Assembly: GCF_900099895.1 (NCBI RefSeq)
Contig: NZ_FNDY01000004.1
Coordinates: 206,557 to 270,556 of the forward strand
Direction: 5' to 3'
Source: Paenibacillus naphthalenovorans
GTDB taxonomy: Bacteria > Bacillota > Bacilli > Paenibacillales > NBRC-103111
DNA: 64,000 bases
Shown: piece after piece, positions 8,120 through 16,563 of the stretch
Numbering within the stretch: position 1 is the stretch's first letter
Layout of the letters: the number at the start of each line of letters is the position of its first letter
Notes under the pieces: model-generated
Seen by the model: only the letters and a program-made list of their open reading frames with translations
What the model was told of the DNA's origin: nothing
The model's database searches: none
Translations under genes and position numbers: made by a program

Positions 8120-8491
8120 TTAAACCTCGACTTTATCGTCGCATTTCTCGGGAGTCCCCTCTTCATCCTTCATTTTGAAGGAAGAACCGCACCCGCAGGT
8201 AGCAACAGCATTCGGGTTGTGAATAGTGAAACCGCCGCCCATGCCTGCGTCCTGGTAATCAATCTCGACGCCGTAGAGGTATTTGGCGCTGTCCGGGTCT
8301 ACGACTACCTTGAGACCGTTAATATCCAAAACCTTATCGTCCTGCTGCTGGGTATCGTCAAATCCCATACCATAGGAGAAGCCGCTGCAGCCGCCAGACT
8401 TTACGCCGATACGAAGGAACAAATTCGCAGCTTCCTCCGCCGCCAGCATTTCCTTAATTTTATCGCAAGCACTTTCGCTAATGGTAATCAT
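8120..8491 (-). CDS. HesB/IscA-type iron-sulfur cluster carrier (YutM/ErpA-like)
   Basis: A 123-residue A-type iron-sulfur carrier. The three conserved cluster ligands are present: Cys35 in GGCSGF, and Cys99 and Cys101 in ATCGCGSS. The C-terminus carries about 20 extra acidic residues with one more Cys. A-type carriers take a cluster from the SUF scaffold and hand it to apo-enzymes such as aconitase or radical-SAM proteins like MqnE. The same neighbourhood (yutM, yuzB, yutJ, yutI) is found in B. subtilis, so the orthologue is probably YutM. Monocistronic with its own terminator. Confidence 0.93.
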   Translation of the reverse strand: MITISESACDKIKEMLAAEEAANLFLRIGVKSGGCSGFSYGMGFDDTQQQDDKVLDINGLKVVVDPDSAKYLYGVEIDYQDAGMGGGFTIHNPNAVATCGCGSSFKMKDEEGTPEKCDDKVEV

Positions 8492-8584
8492 AATCCGTTG
8501 CCTCCCTTACATTTAAAATGTGATCCTGCTTAAAGTATACTCCTTCCGGGCTCTTACCTCAAGGGCGCGTGATTTGCGTTTTAT

Positions 8585-8785
8585 CTACAAAGATGGAGCT
8601 TTAGCCGCGGGGCCGAGTTTTATATGATGATAACGCAGCAATAATTCATCCAACTGCTGACTGCACCTCTGCACTTCCGGATGCAGCAAACCGAATTGAA
8701 CGCCTAAGCTGACCATTCGTCCGCGAACCTCTTCTATTTCACTGGTGATAGCTGATTGTTTATCGGGACAACTCGAAACTAACAC
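8585..8785 (-). CDS. Spo0E-like sporulation regulatory phosphatase
   Basis: A 66-residue protein with the signature of the Spo0E family: an amphipathic helix with EIEEVRGRMV, then HPEVQRCSQQLDELLLRYH, in which SQQLD is the family motif whose Asp is needed for activity. Such proteins dephosphorylate Spo0A~P and delay sporulation. The start is GTG at 8785 with a GGCGGTG-like site upstream. It stands alone, as these genes usually do. Confidence 0.85.
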   Translation of the reverse strand: MLVSSCPDKQSAITSEIEEVRGRMVSLGVQFGLLHPEVQRCSQQLDELLLRYHHIKLGPAAKAPSL

Positions 8786-8960
8786 GATCGTTACACCGCC
8801 CTAAACTAGTTCTACAATGAAAAAGTATATTATATTTGGAAAGAAAAGAAAATAGGCAATGTATACATTATGCATAATTATATTAATTATTTTTATTAAC
8901 GATCTTTCATAATCGATTTTGATAAACATCCACCGAATGCGTTTTTCACCGAATCATATA

Positions 8961-8989
8961 TTGCCCAGCTTGTTCAGTAGGTTTATAAT
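8961..8989 (+). promoter_or_regulatory. Predicted sigma-A promoter of mqnE
   Basis: TTGCCC (8961) and TATAAT (8984) are separated by 17 bp. The start would be about 8996, which gives an unusually long leader of about 160 bases before the mqnE ATG. Confidence 0.65.
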
Positions 8990-9019
8990 GAGAAGGATTG
9001 ATGGTTGATTCCAGTCATC

Positions 9020-9061
9020 AAGAAGACTTCATAATATAAGGTTTTGCCGTACAGTCTTCTT
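9020..9061 (+). promoter_or_regulatory. Hairpin in the mqnE leader
   Basis: AAGAAGACT (9020-9028) and AGTCTTCTT (9053-9061) are perfectly complementary, with a 24-base loop. No T run follows, so it is not a simple terminator. A second GC-rich fold (CTCCGGCCGGGG) lies close to the ribosome site. Possible post-transcriptional control element. Confidence 0.4.
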
Positions 9062-9156
9062 CACTTGTGACAATATTCACGGACTCACGGACGTTAAAAA
9101 ATCGCGTCCCAGGCTCTCCGGCCGGGGGCGCCTAAACAGTTTACGGAGGTGCAACA

Positions 9157-10260
9157 ATGAGCATCACGACAAATTACGGGCAGCGTATGGCTGAAATCGC
9201 CGAAAAAGTGGAACACGGAGAGCGCCTATCCTTGGAGGAAGGCGTATACTTATACGAATCCGATGATTTGCTCGCCATAGGTCAAATGGCCAATAAGGTC
9301 AACCTGCGCAAGAACGGGAAAAAGGTTTATTTCGTCGATAATATGAGTCTTTACTTTACTAACGTATGCGAAGAACATTGCGCTTTCTGTCATTTCCGCC
9401 GCGATGAAGGACAGGAAGGAGCCTATACGTTAACGCCGGAGCAGATGTTTGAATATATCGATCAGCACATTCATCCGGGTCTCCGCGAGTTTCACATCAC
9501 CGGAGGGCATAACCCGAACGTGCCGTTCCAATACTATGTGGACAGCATCCGCGCGTTGAAAGAGCGTTATCCGAATGTAACCATTAAAGCTCATACCGCT
9601 GCAGAAATCGAGTTTTTTTCACGGCTTAGCGGGTTAAGCTATAAAGAAGTGCTGCAGACGCTCATCGATGCGGGATTAGATACAATGCCCGGAGGAGGCG
9701 CGGAAATTTTATCCGAGCGGTACCGCAAAAAAATGCACCTGGTCGACAAAGCCTCGACGGAACAGTGGCTCGAAGTTCACCGTACGGCGCATCAGCTCGG
9801 AATGAAGACGCATGCCACGATGCTGTTCGGATCGATTGAGACGTACGAGGAGCGTATCCGTCACTTGATATACCTGCGTGAGCTGCAGGATGAAACCGGA
9901 GGTTTTATGGTATTCATTCCGAATGCTGTGCAGCCGGCCAGTGTCAGTGCAGGTTTGAAAAAACGGGTGTCCGCATACGACAATCTGAAGACGATTGCGA
10001 TCAGCCGTTTGATGCTGGATAATATCCAGCATGTCAAAGCCTACTTTATCAATCTCGGTACACAGCTTACTCAACTCGCCTTCACTTTCGGGGCATCCGA
10101 CGCTCACGGAACGATTATCCAGGAGCGGATCAGCCATTCGGCCGGTGCGCTTTCGCCTGAAGGCATGACCCGCGATGAGCTGGTATGGCTGATTAAAGGC
10201 GCGGGACGCATTCCTGTAGAGCGGGATACTTTTTATAATGAGATCAAGGTTTATAACTAG
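9157..10260 (+). CDS. mqnE: Aminofutalosine synthase MqnE
   Basis: A 367-residue radical-SAM enzyme of the futalosine menaquinone pathway, joining 3-[(1-carboxyvinyl)oxy]benzoate with the adenosyl part of SAM to give 6-amino-6-deoxyfutalosine. The cluster motif is CEEHCAFC (Cys71, Cys75, Cys78). HITGGHNP, IKAHTAAEI and the C-terminal GASDAHGT region fit MqnE rather than MqnC. A TACGGAGGTGC ribosome site precedes the ATG. It is followed after 24 bases by a flavin oxidoreductase gene, so probably co-transcribed. The UbiD-type decarboxylase at 13.6-15.4 kb belongs to the same pathway. Confidence 0.9.
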   Translation: MSITTNYGQRMAEIAEKVEHGERLSLEEGVYLYESDDLLAIGQMANKVNLRKNGKKVYFVDNMSLYFTNVCEEHCAFCHFRRDEGQEGAYTLTPEQMFEYIDQHIHPGLREFHITGGHNPNVPFQYYVDSIRALKERYPNVTIKAHTAAEIEFFSRLSGLSYKEVLQTLIDAGLDTMPGGGAEILSERYRKKMHLVDKASTEQWLEVHRTAHQLGMKTHATMLFGSIETYEERIRHLIYLRELQDETGGFMVFIPNAVQPASVSAGLKKRVSAYDNLKTIAISRLMLDNIQHVKAYFINLGTQLTQLAFTFGASDAHGTIIQERISHSAGALSPEGMTRDELVWLIKGAGRIPVERDTFYNEIKVYN

Positions 10261-10284
10261 GTCATAGAAAGGGTTTGCCATTGT

Positions 10285-11349
10285 ATGAAAAAACTTGTGA
10301 TTTTGGGCGGAGGCTATGGTGGATTAACCGTAGCCAAAGAACTGCTCAGTAAGGAATTGCCGTCGGACACCGTCATGATTCTGGTGGACCGGATGCCTTA
10401 TCAAGGGCTCAAAACGGAGTATTACGCACTGGCAGCAGGGACGGTATCGGATTGGGACATTCGGGTGCAGTTCCCGGTCGACCCCCGGCTTATTTTAAAA
10501 TACGGAGAAGTGGTCTCTGTCCTGCCGGAGCAAAAGGAAGTCCGTTTTGCAAACGATGAGACGTTGTCCTACGATTGGCTGGTCATAGCCCTCGGCTGTG
10601 TTGATCGTTATCATGGCATTCCGGGTGCCGAAGAATTCTCACATAGTATCCAGACGCTGTCCTCCACCCGGAAAACGTATCAGAACGTTAACGACATAGC
10701 GCCTTATGGCCAGGTGACCATCGTCGGCGGCGGCCTCAGCGGTGTTGAAGTCGCTGCGGAGCTTCGTGAAAGCCGGCCCGATATGAACATCCGAATTCTG
10801 GATCGAGGTGCCAGCATTCTGTCTCCGTTTCCGGGCAAGCTGCAGAGGTATGTCCGCGACTGGATGCTCGAGCATGACATTGAGCTGCGTTCGCACATCT
10901 CTCTCGCCCGTTTGGAAGGCGGCATGCTGTACAACCAGCAGGAAATCATTTACACCGACATGACAATATGGACTGCCGGCATTCAACCGAGCCCGATCGT
11001 GCAGAACTTGAATCTGCCCAAAGATGCACAAGGTCGTCTCATCATCAACGAATACCACCAGCTTCCGGATTATAACGATATCTTCGTCGTTGGCGACTGC
11101 GCCGCCCTTCCGTTCTCCCCCAGCGGTCAGGCTGCGGAGGCCCAAGGAGAGCAAGTGGCTCATGTCCTTCAAGCGATATGGAAAAACGAAACTCCCCGGC
11201 TCGGCAAAATCAAGCTCAAAGGAGTTCTCGGATCGCTGGGAAAAAAAGCGGGGTTTGGCCTGATGGGCAAGCGGACCGTCATGCTTGGAAAGGTGCCCCG
11301 CGCTATAAAGTCCGGGGTGCTTTGGATGTCCAAGAGACATTTCGGATAA
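10285..11349 (+). CDS. yutJ: FAD-dependent NADH dehydrogenase-like oxidoreductase (YutJ-like, type II NDH family)
   Basis: A 354-residue two-dinucleotide-fold flavoprotein. The FAD Rossmann motif is ILGGGYGGL near the N-terminus, the NAD(P)H motif is IVGGGLSGVEVAAEL near 150, and the FAD-closing GDCAA lies near 270. These are features of type II NADH dehydrogenases, which pass electrons from NADH to menaquinone without pumping. The position beside mqnE and in a yut-like gene block supports the YutJ assignment and a respiratory role. It lacks a clear C-terminal membrane helix, so it is probably peripheral. The terminator overlaps the opposite-strand yuzB. Confidence 0.88.
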   Translation: MKKLVILGGGYGGLTVAKELLSKELPSDTVMILVDRMPYQGLKTEYYALAAGTVSDWDIRVQFPVDPRLILKYGEVVSVLPEQKEVRFANDETLSYDWLVIALGCVDRYHGIPGAEEFSHSIQTLSSTRKTYQNVNDIAPYGQVTIVGGGLSGVEVAAELRESRPDMNIRILDRGASILSPFPGKLQRYVRDWMLEHDIELRSHISLARLEGGMLYNQQEIIYTDMTIWTAGIQPSPIVQNLNLPKDAQGRLIINEYHQLPDYNDIFVVGDCAALPFSPSGQAAEAQGEQVAHVLQAIWKNETPRLGKIKLKGVLGSLGKKAGFGLMGKRTVMLGKVPRAIKSGVLWMSKRHFG

Positions 11350-11354
11350 CCGGA

Positions 11355-11609
11355 TTACTCACCCAGGAGATCGAACATGGCTTCGATCTCTTTTATTTTA
11401 TCCTTGATAGCCGCCTCCAGTTCATCGGCCGTTGAAGCGGCGACAATCTCGCCGTTAACCAACGCAAACGGCAAAACGTAGCATTCCCCGCAATTGCCCA
11501 GGCAGCCATATTCAATCACATCGTAATCGGCGTTCTGTTCCAGTTTTTTGAACAGCTTGTCTGTGCCGTGATGCATATTATTTGTACAAAATTCAATAAT
11601 AGGTCTCAT
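11355..11609 (-). CDS. yuzB: YuzB-family protein (DUF1450)
   Basis: An 84-residue protein counted from ATG 11609 (MRPIIEFC), the usual family start; an upstream ATG at 11642 would add 11 residues unlike the family. Four Cys are spread as in thioredoxin-like ferredoxin folds: one in IEFCTNN and three in GCLGNCGEC. This suggests a metal or cluster site, but the function is unknown. It is convergent with the yutJ-like gene and divergent from the NifU-like gene, the same arrangement as in B. subtilis. Confidence 0.88.
   Translation of the reverse strand: MRPIIEFCTNNMHHGTDKLFKKLEQNADYDVIEYGCLGNCGECYVLPFALVNGEIVAASTADELEAAIKDKIKEIEAMFDLLGE
11367..11399 (+). terminator. Terminator of the mqnE-yutJ unit, inside yuzB
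   Basis: GAGATCGAA and TTCGATCTC arms with a 6-base loop are followed by TTTTATTTT on the plus strand. The hairpin lies inside the last codons of yuzB, encoding EIEAMFDL on the other strand, so the same DNA serves both purposes. Confidence 0.75.
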
Positions 11610-11688
11610 AGGAAGGTAACACCGCCTTGCAGCCATTTTCATTTTTCGTTGATTGTAATATAATAAGGTAAGAAGGGAGATGATGCAA

Positions 11689-11937
11689 ATGAGCGAAAGT
11701 ACTCAACAAAGTACGGTGTACGATGAAGTGCTTGAGGTTCTAGATAAACTGCGTCCGTTTCTTCAGCGCGACGGAGGCGACGTGGAACTTGTTGATGTGG
11801 AGGACGGCGTCGTTAAACTGAAGCTCATGGGTGCTTGCGGCAGCTGCCCAAGCTCGACCATTACTCTGAAGGCCGGTATCGAACGCGCCCTCCTGGAGGA
11901 AGTGGAAGGCATAGAGGAAGTCGTACAAGTATTCTAA
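11689..11937 (+). CDS. yutI: NifU C-terminal-like iron-sulfur scaffold (YutI)
   Basis: An 82-residue NifU-like domain counted from ATG 11689, which sits 9 bases after GGGAG; ATGs at 11680 and 11683 are too close to that site. The cluster motif CGSCPSS and the [12 protein letters not shown] strand are typical. Two subunits assemble a [4Fe-4S] cluster through the CxxC and pass it to target enzymes. It belongs to the same functional set as the IscA-type carrier at 8.1 kb. Confidence 0.93.
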   Translation: MSESTQQSTVYDEVLEVLDKLRPFLQRDGGDVELVDVEDGVVKLKLMGACGSCPSSTITLKAGIERALLEEVEGIEEVVQVF

Positions 11938-11974
11938 CGGCTTGATTCCCATTCAGGCACAATAATGCAAGCAT

Positions 11975-12016
11975 AAAGCCCTGAATCCCGCAGTATGCGG
12001 GTTTCAGGGCTTTTTT
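11975..12016 (+). terminator. Terminator of yutI
   Basis: AAAGCCCTGAA and TTCAGGGCTTT arms, with an internal CCCGCAGTATGCGGG hairpin, and six T at 12011-12016. The 3' end of the convergent SDR gene runs into this stem; its stop codon is at 12004-12006. Confidence 0.85.
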
Positions 12017-12798
12017 GCCGTGCCGTTGCCGGTAATCGCGCGAATCGGATCCAAGCCTCCGGAAATGTCCATGATGTTGCCCGTAATGAAATCAGAACGC
12101 TCCTCGCACAAAAAACGGATCACGCGGGCGATATCTTCTCCGGTTCCCGGCCTGCCGCGCGGAGATTCGTCATCATGGATGTGCTCAACCTCGCGGATCG
12201 TGCGTTCCTTGTTGTCTCCAACGATATCGCCGGGACAAATCATATTAACCGTAATGCCGCTTGCCGCCTCTTCGACAGCCAATGTCTTGGTAAATGAGAC
12301 CAGACCCACCTTCGCCGCGGCGTATACGGCCCGATGGGGCCAACCGCGCGCTTCCGCCGCATGACCGAAACCAAAATGGATAATGCGGCCCCACTGTTTG
12401 CTTCGCATCATAGGGATGACCAAATGGTCCAGATGCATGACTCCGAGCAAGTTGCCCTGCATCAAATCGAGTATTTCCTGAGTCTTGTAATCGCGAAACA
12501 GCCTTCGTTCGCGAATGAACGGCCCCGCATTATTAATGAGAATGTCAATCGACCCGAAGCGGCGTACGGCCTCGTCCACGAGGCGCTCCCGATCCTCCCC
12601 CCGGGCTACGTTGGCTTGAATAGCTTCGCATTTTACGCCCTTTTGGCGGATTCGCCCACAGAGTTCTTCGGCTTCTTGCTTACTGTTCACATAATTTACA
12701 ATGATATCCAACCCTTGATCGGCCAGCAGGAGTGCGGTCATTTTGCCGAGCCCTTTGGCGCTTCCGGTGATGAGTGCGGTTTTCCGCTGCTGCTCCAT
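12004..12798 (-). CDS. Short-chain dehydrogenase/reductase (SDR)
   Basis: A 264-residue classical SDR counted from ATG 12798 (MEQQRK), which has GGGAGG 10 bases upstream; an earlier ATG lacks one. The NAD(P) motif TGSAKGLGK, NNAG and the active-site YAAAK are present. The catalytic Ser normally 13 residues before the Tyr is not there: the matching strand reads IIHFGFGHA with Phe or Gly in its place. The enzyme may use another residue or have altered chemistry. The substrate cannot be predicted. Its last codons (AKKP) lie in the yutI terminator. Confidence 0.85.
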   Translation of the reverse strand: MEQQRKTALITGSAKGLGKMTALLLADQGLDIIVNYVNSKQEAEELCGRIRQKGVKCEAIQANVARGEDRERLVDEAVRRFGSIDILINNAGPFIRERRLFRDYKTQEILDLMQGNLLGVMHLDHLVIPMMRSKQWGRIIHFGFGHAAEARGWPHRAVYAAAKVGLVSFTKTLAVEEAASGITVNMICPGDIVGDNKERTIREVEHIHDDESPRGRPGTGEDIARVIRFLCEERSDFITGNIMDISGGLDPIRAITGNGTAKKP

Positions 12799-12876
12799 GC
12801 TCTCGGTTCCTCCCGGCTTCATCTAACTTACCTTGCTATATCAAAGTATAGTGGATGCCGGAATTCGATTCAACTC

Positions 12877-13572
12877 TTAAGAACGGCGGTGCAGATAACG
12901 AAATACCTCCGCTGCCGCACGAAATGTCATTTGGCACCCTTGCTCCAAATCTTGAAGATTTTGCTGTATGTCTTCGGTCCCTATCCTTATCTGTTCGCCA
13001 TATTTCGCTTCGGCCGCTTTCATCAGGTCATCCAGTAAATCCGCATTTATGGTGTGTATTTCCATGTTCCGCTGGTTGCGCAACCGGTTAAGCGGTTCAT
13101 TATATTTGATTTTGAGCTCATAAAGCTGCTGTTCCAAATCTGAAAACCGCTTGTCCTTGTGCATATGGCGAAGCACGGTAAAGTAAGAAAAGCGTGATTT
13201 GACCCTTTCCGTGTGCAAAGAGAACCTTTCGTTCATGAAATGCCCCAACTTGTCCAAAACCGCAAATACACGGATCAAAGCATTGTTATAATAATATAAG
13301 TGCCGATGGTAATCATCAAGCTCCTCGGCGGACATCTGATCGGTGTATTTTTTGCTTACCTTGCGGCCAAACCGAACGGCTGCGAATTGACTTTGCTCCA
13401 AATCGTCCAACGTACGCAGGAAGCTTTGGCACCAGATGATGTACCGCCGCTCCTGTGACGACTGCCGGGAGGCAGATGTCAATGTGTACATGTATTTACG
13501 AATCGCTTGAATGGCTTCCAGCAGCAGGCCTGCGTCTTTGCGCGGCTGCTCGCCGAACATCGCTCTTAGCAT
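12877..13572 (-). CDS. Cthe_2314-like HEPN-domain protein
   Basis: A 231-residue, largely helical, basic protein. It matches the Cthe_2314-type HEPN family by length and pattern, and contains Arg168-Asn-Met-Glu-Ile-His173, an R-x4-H motif that in active HEPN proteins forms the RNase site. No MNT nucleotidyltransferase or other antitoxin partner is next to it; the neighbours are an SDR and the UbiD-type gene. Possible roles are RNA cleavage under stress or a housekeeping RNA function; neither is shown. GGAGATTTGTT precedes the ATG. Confidence 0.65.
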   Translation of the reverse strand: MLRAMFGEQPRKDAGLLLEAIQAIRKYMYTLTSASRQSSQERRYIIWCQSFLRTLDDLEQSQFAAVRFGRKVSKKYTDQMSAEELDDYHRHLYYYNNALIRVFAVLDKLGHFMNERFSLHTERVKSRFSYFTVLRHMHKDKRFSDLEQQLYELKIKYNEPLNRLRNQRNMEIHTINADLLDDLMKAAEAKYGEQIRIGTEDIQQNLQDLEQGCQMTFRAAAEVFRYLHRRS

Positions 13573-13641
13573 AACAAATCTCCGTATATATGTGAATTTG
13601 GTCTGGTCAAGTATAACCGGATACGTGCCGATCTATGATTT

Positions 13642-15402
13642 TCAGGAAAAATATTCTTTCCACCGCCGGTCCACCAGTTCCACGATATCTTCGCGCGGGA
13701 ACAACTCATCAGGATACCCGGGCTTCATGCGGGCGTCGATGACAAGCGGCAGTCGATAGCCGATGTGATGGCGGTTAACCTGCGTATGAGCATAAATATC
13801 TCCCGCCGGGTTAAAGCGCGTAAATACGGTCCAAAGGAATGCGGTTTGATCTTTAACGAAGGAGGTGTCGTCCGCGAGGATGACAAGCGGCCAATCGCCA
13901 AGACGGTCTCCCGCTTGTTCCACAAGGTGCTGAGGCAGAAGCGGATCCTCCTCATAAGCCGCTCCCGAAACCACCAGACATCCCCGGCAGTAGACGGCCA
14001 GGGAACGGATCCCCGGCAGCTCTCCGCCATCGTATACGGCCGGCAGCTGACGCTGAGGCTCGCCAACGCCAAGCAGCACGGCTTTGCTCCCATGATTCAA
14101 GCGGTCACCCGTATAGTCCAGCGTATCATGCGACGTATGGTCGAAGATGAACAGATCGCGAAGCGGATCAAATCTCTCCAGTACCGTCTCCAGCAGCTTG
14201 GGAAAGCGCTCCAGCTCTACATGTTGATCCGTAACGATCAAAAACTTCGTCAGCGTCAGCTGGCCTTCGCCCAGGATACGAAACGCGGTGCCCAGCGCCT
14301 CGCGGCTGTAGCTGTCGCGGACGATGGCCGCAGCGAGCGGATGAAACCCGGTTTCGGCATAAGTCCACAAATCCTTGACTCCCGGCATGGCCATTGGAAA
14401 GGCCGGCGACAGCAAACGCTGTAAAAATTCACCGAGATAGTAATCCTCCTGACGCGGCTTTCCGACAATCGTAGCGGGGTAGATGGCATCTTTACGGTGC
14501 CACATATGACTGACCTCAAAAACCGGAAAATCATGCGTGAGCGAGTAGTACCCGTAATGATCGCCGAACGGTCCCTCGGGACGACGCAGATACGGCGCCA
14601 CGGAACCGCTGATGGCGAATTCGGCTTCCGCGACCAATCGATGGCCGCCATGCGGATTTTGCACCATCGGAAGCTTTTGTCCTACGATGAGTGATGTCAG
14701 CAGAAGCTCCGGAAGATGCTCGGGCACCGGAGCAATGGCCGATGCTATCAAGGCCGGCGGCCCCCCCAAAAATACGGTGACCGGAAGCGCCTCGCCGCGC
14801 TTTTCCGCCTCATGGTAGTGAAAGCCTCCGCCTTTATGAATTTGCCAGTGCATCCCCGTCGTCTTGGCGTCATACACCTGCATACGGTACATCCCCAGAT
14901 TATGATGCCCATTTTCCGGATGCTCCGTGTAAACGAGCGGCAGCGTCACGAACGGGCCGCCATCCTCCTGCCAGCTGGTCAGAACGGGCAGGCCGTCCAA
15001 AGGCGAATCGGTTTTGCATTGCTGCAGGATCGGCGCCGAATCCGGAGATACATTTTTGATTCCGATTTTGAGCAGATCCACAATCAACTGGCGCTGCTGC
15101 CACAGCGCCTTCGGTGTAGGCGGTACAAGCGTGTCCACCGCGCCGACAATCTGCTTCATCAGCTGCTCCGGCCGCGGGCCGAAAGCCAGATCGACACGCC
15201 GGCTCGTACCGAATAAATTCGTTACGACAGGAAAAGACGCTCCCTTCACATTCGTAAAGAGCAGGGCAGGGCCACCCTCGTCGATGACCCTTCTGTGTAT
15301 TTCAGCCAGCTCCAAATAGGGATCCACGGGTGCAGAAATCACTTGCAGCTCATTTTCCTTACGAAGCGCTTCCAGAAAGGAACGCAAATTATCAAACCTC
15401 AT
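13642..15402 (-). CDS. UbiD-family decarboxylase, futalosine menaquinone pathway (MqnL-like)
   Basis: A 586-residue UbiD-type decarboxylase using prenylated FMN. The N-terminus (MRFDNLRSFLEAL) and length fit the subfamily linked with the futalosine pathway, where it would act on the dihydroxy-naphthoate intermediate. Residues typical of UbiD are seen in the GMYRMQ, HKGGGFHYHEAE and EAEFAISG regions. Its partner flavin prenyltransferase (UbiX-like) and the prenyltransferase are not in the window. It ends 69 bp upstream of the HEPN gene on the same strand. GAAGGGAG precedes the ATG. Confidence 0.85.
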   Translation of the reverse strand: MRFDNLRSFLEALRKENELQVISAPVDPYLELAEIHRRVIDEGGPALLFTNVKGASFPVVTNLFGTSRRVDLAFGPRPEQLMKQIVGAVDTLVPPTPKALWQQRQLIVDLLKIGIKNVSPDSAPILQQCKTDSPLDGLPVLTSWQEDGGPFVTLPLVYTEHPENGHHNLGMYRMQVYDAKTTGMHWQIHKGGGFHYHEAEKRGEALPVTVFLGGPPALIASAIAPVPEHLPELLLTSLIVGQKLPMVQNPHGGHRLVAEAEFAISGSVAPYLRRPEGPFGDHYGYYSLTHDFPVFEVSHMWHRKDAIYPATIVGKPRQEDYYLGEFLQRLLSPAFPMAMPGVKDLWTYAETGFHPLAAAIVRDSYSREALGTAFRILGEGQLTLTKFLIVTDQHVELERFPKLLETVLERFDPLRDLFIFDHTSHDTLDYTGDRLNHGSKAVLLGVGEPQRQLPAVYDGGELPGIRSLAVYCRGCLVVSGAAYEEDPLLPQHLVEQAGDRLGDWPLVILADDTSFVKDQTAFLWTVFTRFNPAGDIYAHTQVNRHHIGYRLPLVIDARMKPGYPDELFPREDIVELVDRRWKEYFS

Positions 15403-15452
15403 ATTCAGTATTTCTCCCTTCTATATAGCGGTAACAGCTCAAAATGAACAGA

Positions 15453-15485
15453 AGGCTTACGGCAGCCTTGGAGCCGCGTAAGCCT
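15453..15485 (-). terminator. Hairpin at the 3' end of ctaA
   Basis: AGGCTTACG and CGTAAGCCT arms surround the ctaA stop codon. The T-tract after it is interrupted (TTCTGTTCATTTTG), so it may be a weak terminator or an mRNA-stabilising 3' hairpin. Confidence 0.45.
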
Positions 15486-16404
15486 GCACTTCCCTGTCAT
15501 CGGCCGTCTGCATAGAGATGATGGCCAAATAACACAGGATACCGAATAAACATGAGATCAAAAGCGCATGCAGCAAGCTGGCCACCAAAAACATGTCGTA
15601 CCCAATGGTAAGCGTGACGAAGCCGCCGCTTAAAATTTGGAAAAATACCAGAACAAGAGACCATAGTGCCGCTTGATAAACACTGCTTCCCGGTTTTGCC
15701 TGATTCCGGATCATCAGGAACACGGCGAGAATGGCCAGACCCAGGAGCGCAGCAGCCAACCTGTGAGTAAATACAACTCCGGTTCCCCCTGTCATCTCGG
15801 GGATCACCTGGCCGTTACACAGCGGCCAACCGATACAGCCGCCGATCGATTCGGTATGGCGCACGAAAGCGCCCAGATAAACGACGACATAACTATACAG
15901 CAGGACTCCCCATATCGAAAGCCTCGCTCCACGCGACAACCGCGTTCCGTCCCCGCGGATCAACGCTTCGCCGAACTTCGTAAATACCAAATACAGCAGT
16001 AAAGTGAAGGCAAAGGACAAAAGCGAAAATCCGAAGTGCAGAGCCATGACCAGAGCGGATTGTGGCCATAAGACCGCAAACGCGCCCAGAATCGCCTGAA
16101 GCACCGTAAAAAACATCGCTCCGCCAACAAACCATTTTGCATCTTTGCGCTGGCTGTATAAAAACACCAGAATCGTCGTTGCAAGCAGAATGATTCCAAC
16201 CACACCTACAACGAAGCGATGGCTGTATTCAATAAGCGACTCGATCGTATAAGCCGGTACGAAGCGTCCGTTACAAAGCGGCCAATCGTCCCCGCAGCCC
16301 CGTCCGGATTCTGTCTTGGTCACAAGCGCCCCCATCAACAGAATCAGAAACATGCCGAGCATGCTTGCAAGGGAAAGCCGCTTAAGCCATCGTTGTATAT
16401 TCAT
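15457..16404 (-). CDS. ctaA: Heme A synthase CtaA
   Basis: A 315-residue membrane protein with eight predicted helices in two similar halves. Each half has a conserved His pair (EYSHR and ALHFGFS; FTHRL and SLLHALL) and a Cys pair in an outer loop (GCGDDWPLC and GCIGWPLC), the pattern of type 1 CtaA. It converts heme O into heme A for aa3-type oxidase. Unlike B. subtilis, where ctaA and ctaB are divergent neighbours, the heme O synthase gene here lies about 27 kb away. Confidence 0.95.
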   Translation of the reverse strand: MNIQRWLKRLSLASMLGMFLILLMGALVTKTESGRGCGDDWPLCNGRFVPAYTIESLIEYSHRFVVGVVGIILLATTILVFLYSQRKDAKWFVGGAMFFTVLQAILGAFAVLWPQSALVMALHFGFSLLSFAFTLLLYLVFTKFGEALIRGDGTRLSRGARLSIWGVLLYSYVVVYLGAFVRHTESIGGCIGWPLCNGQVIPEMTGGTGVVFTHRLAAALLGLAILAVFLMIRNQAKPGSSVYQAALWSLVLVFFQILSGGFVTLTIGYDMFLVASLLHALLISCLFGILCYLAIISMQTADDREVQAYAAPRLP

Positions 16405-16563
16405 TCGCTCTTCACACCCGCTTCTTCGTAAAATCCGACAATAATAGACAAGCCCTAATGTTCCAAATTACATTATAGCGATAAATGGGGATCAAATCCA
16501 TGTGGAAATGTTACAAAGCAATGAAAGAAGCAAGCCAACGTCTGATGAAATGAACCGGAGAAT

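Larger units (their letters stand above)
8786..9156. other. AT-rich intergenic region and mqnE leader
   Basis: The left half is very AT-rich and probably holds the promoter of the Spo0E-like gene reading left. The right half contains a promoter for mqnE and a leader of about 160 bases with hairpins. No protein gene is apparent. Confidence 0.6.

Noticed and set aside
9000..9156. T-box or known riboswitch in the mqnE leader
   Set aside because: No T-box sequence, no terminator with T-run, and no conserved core of a known class that I can recognise.
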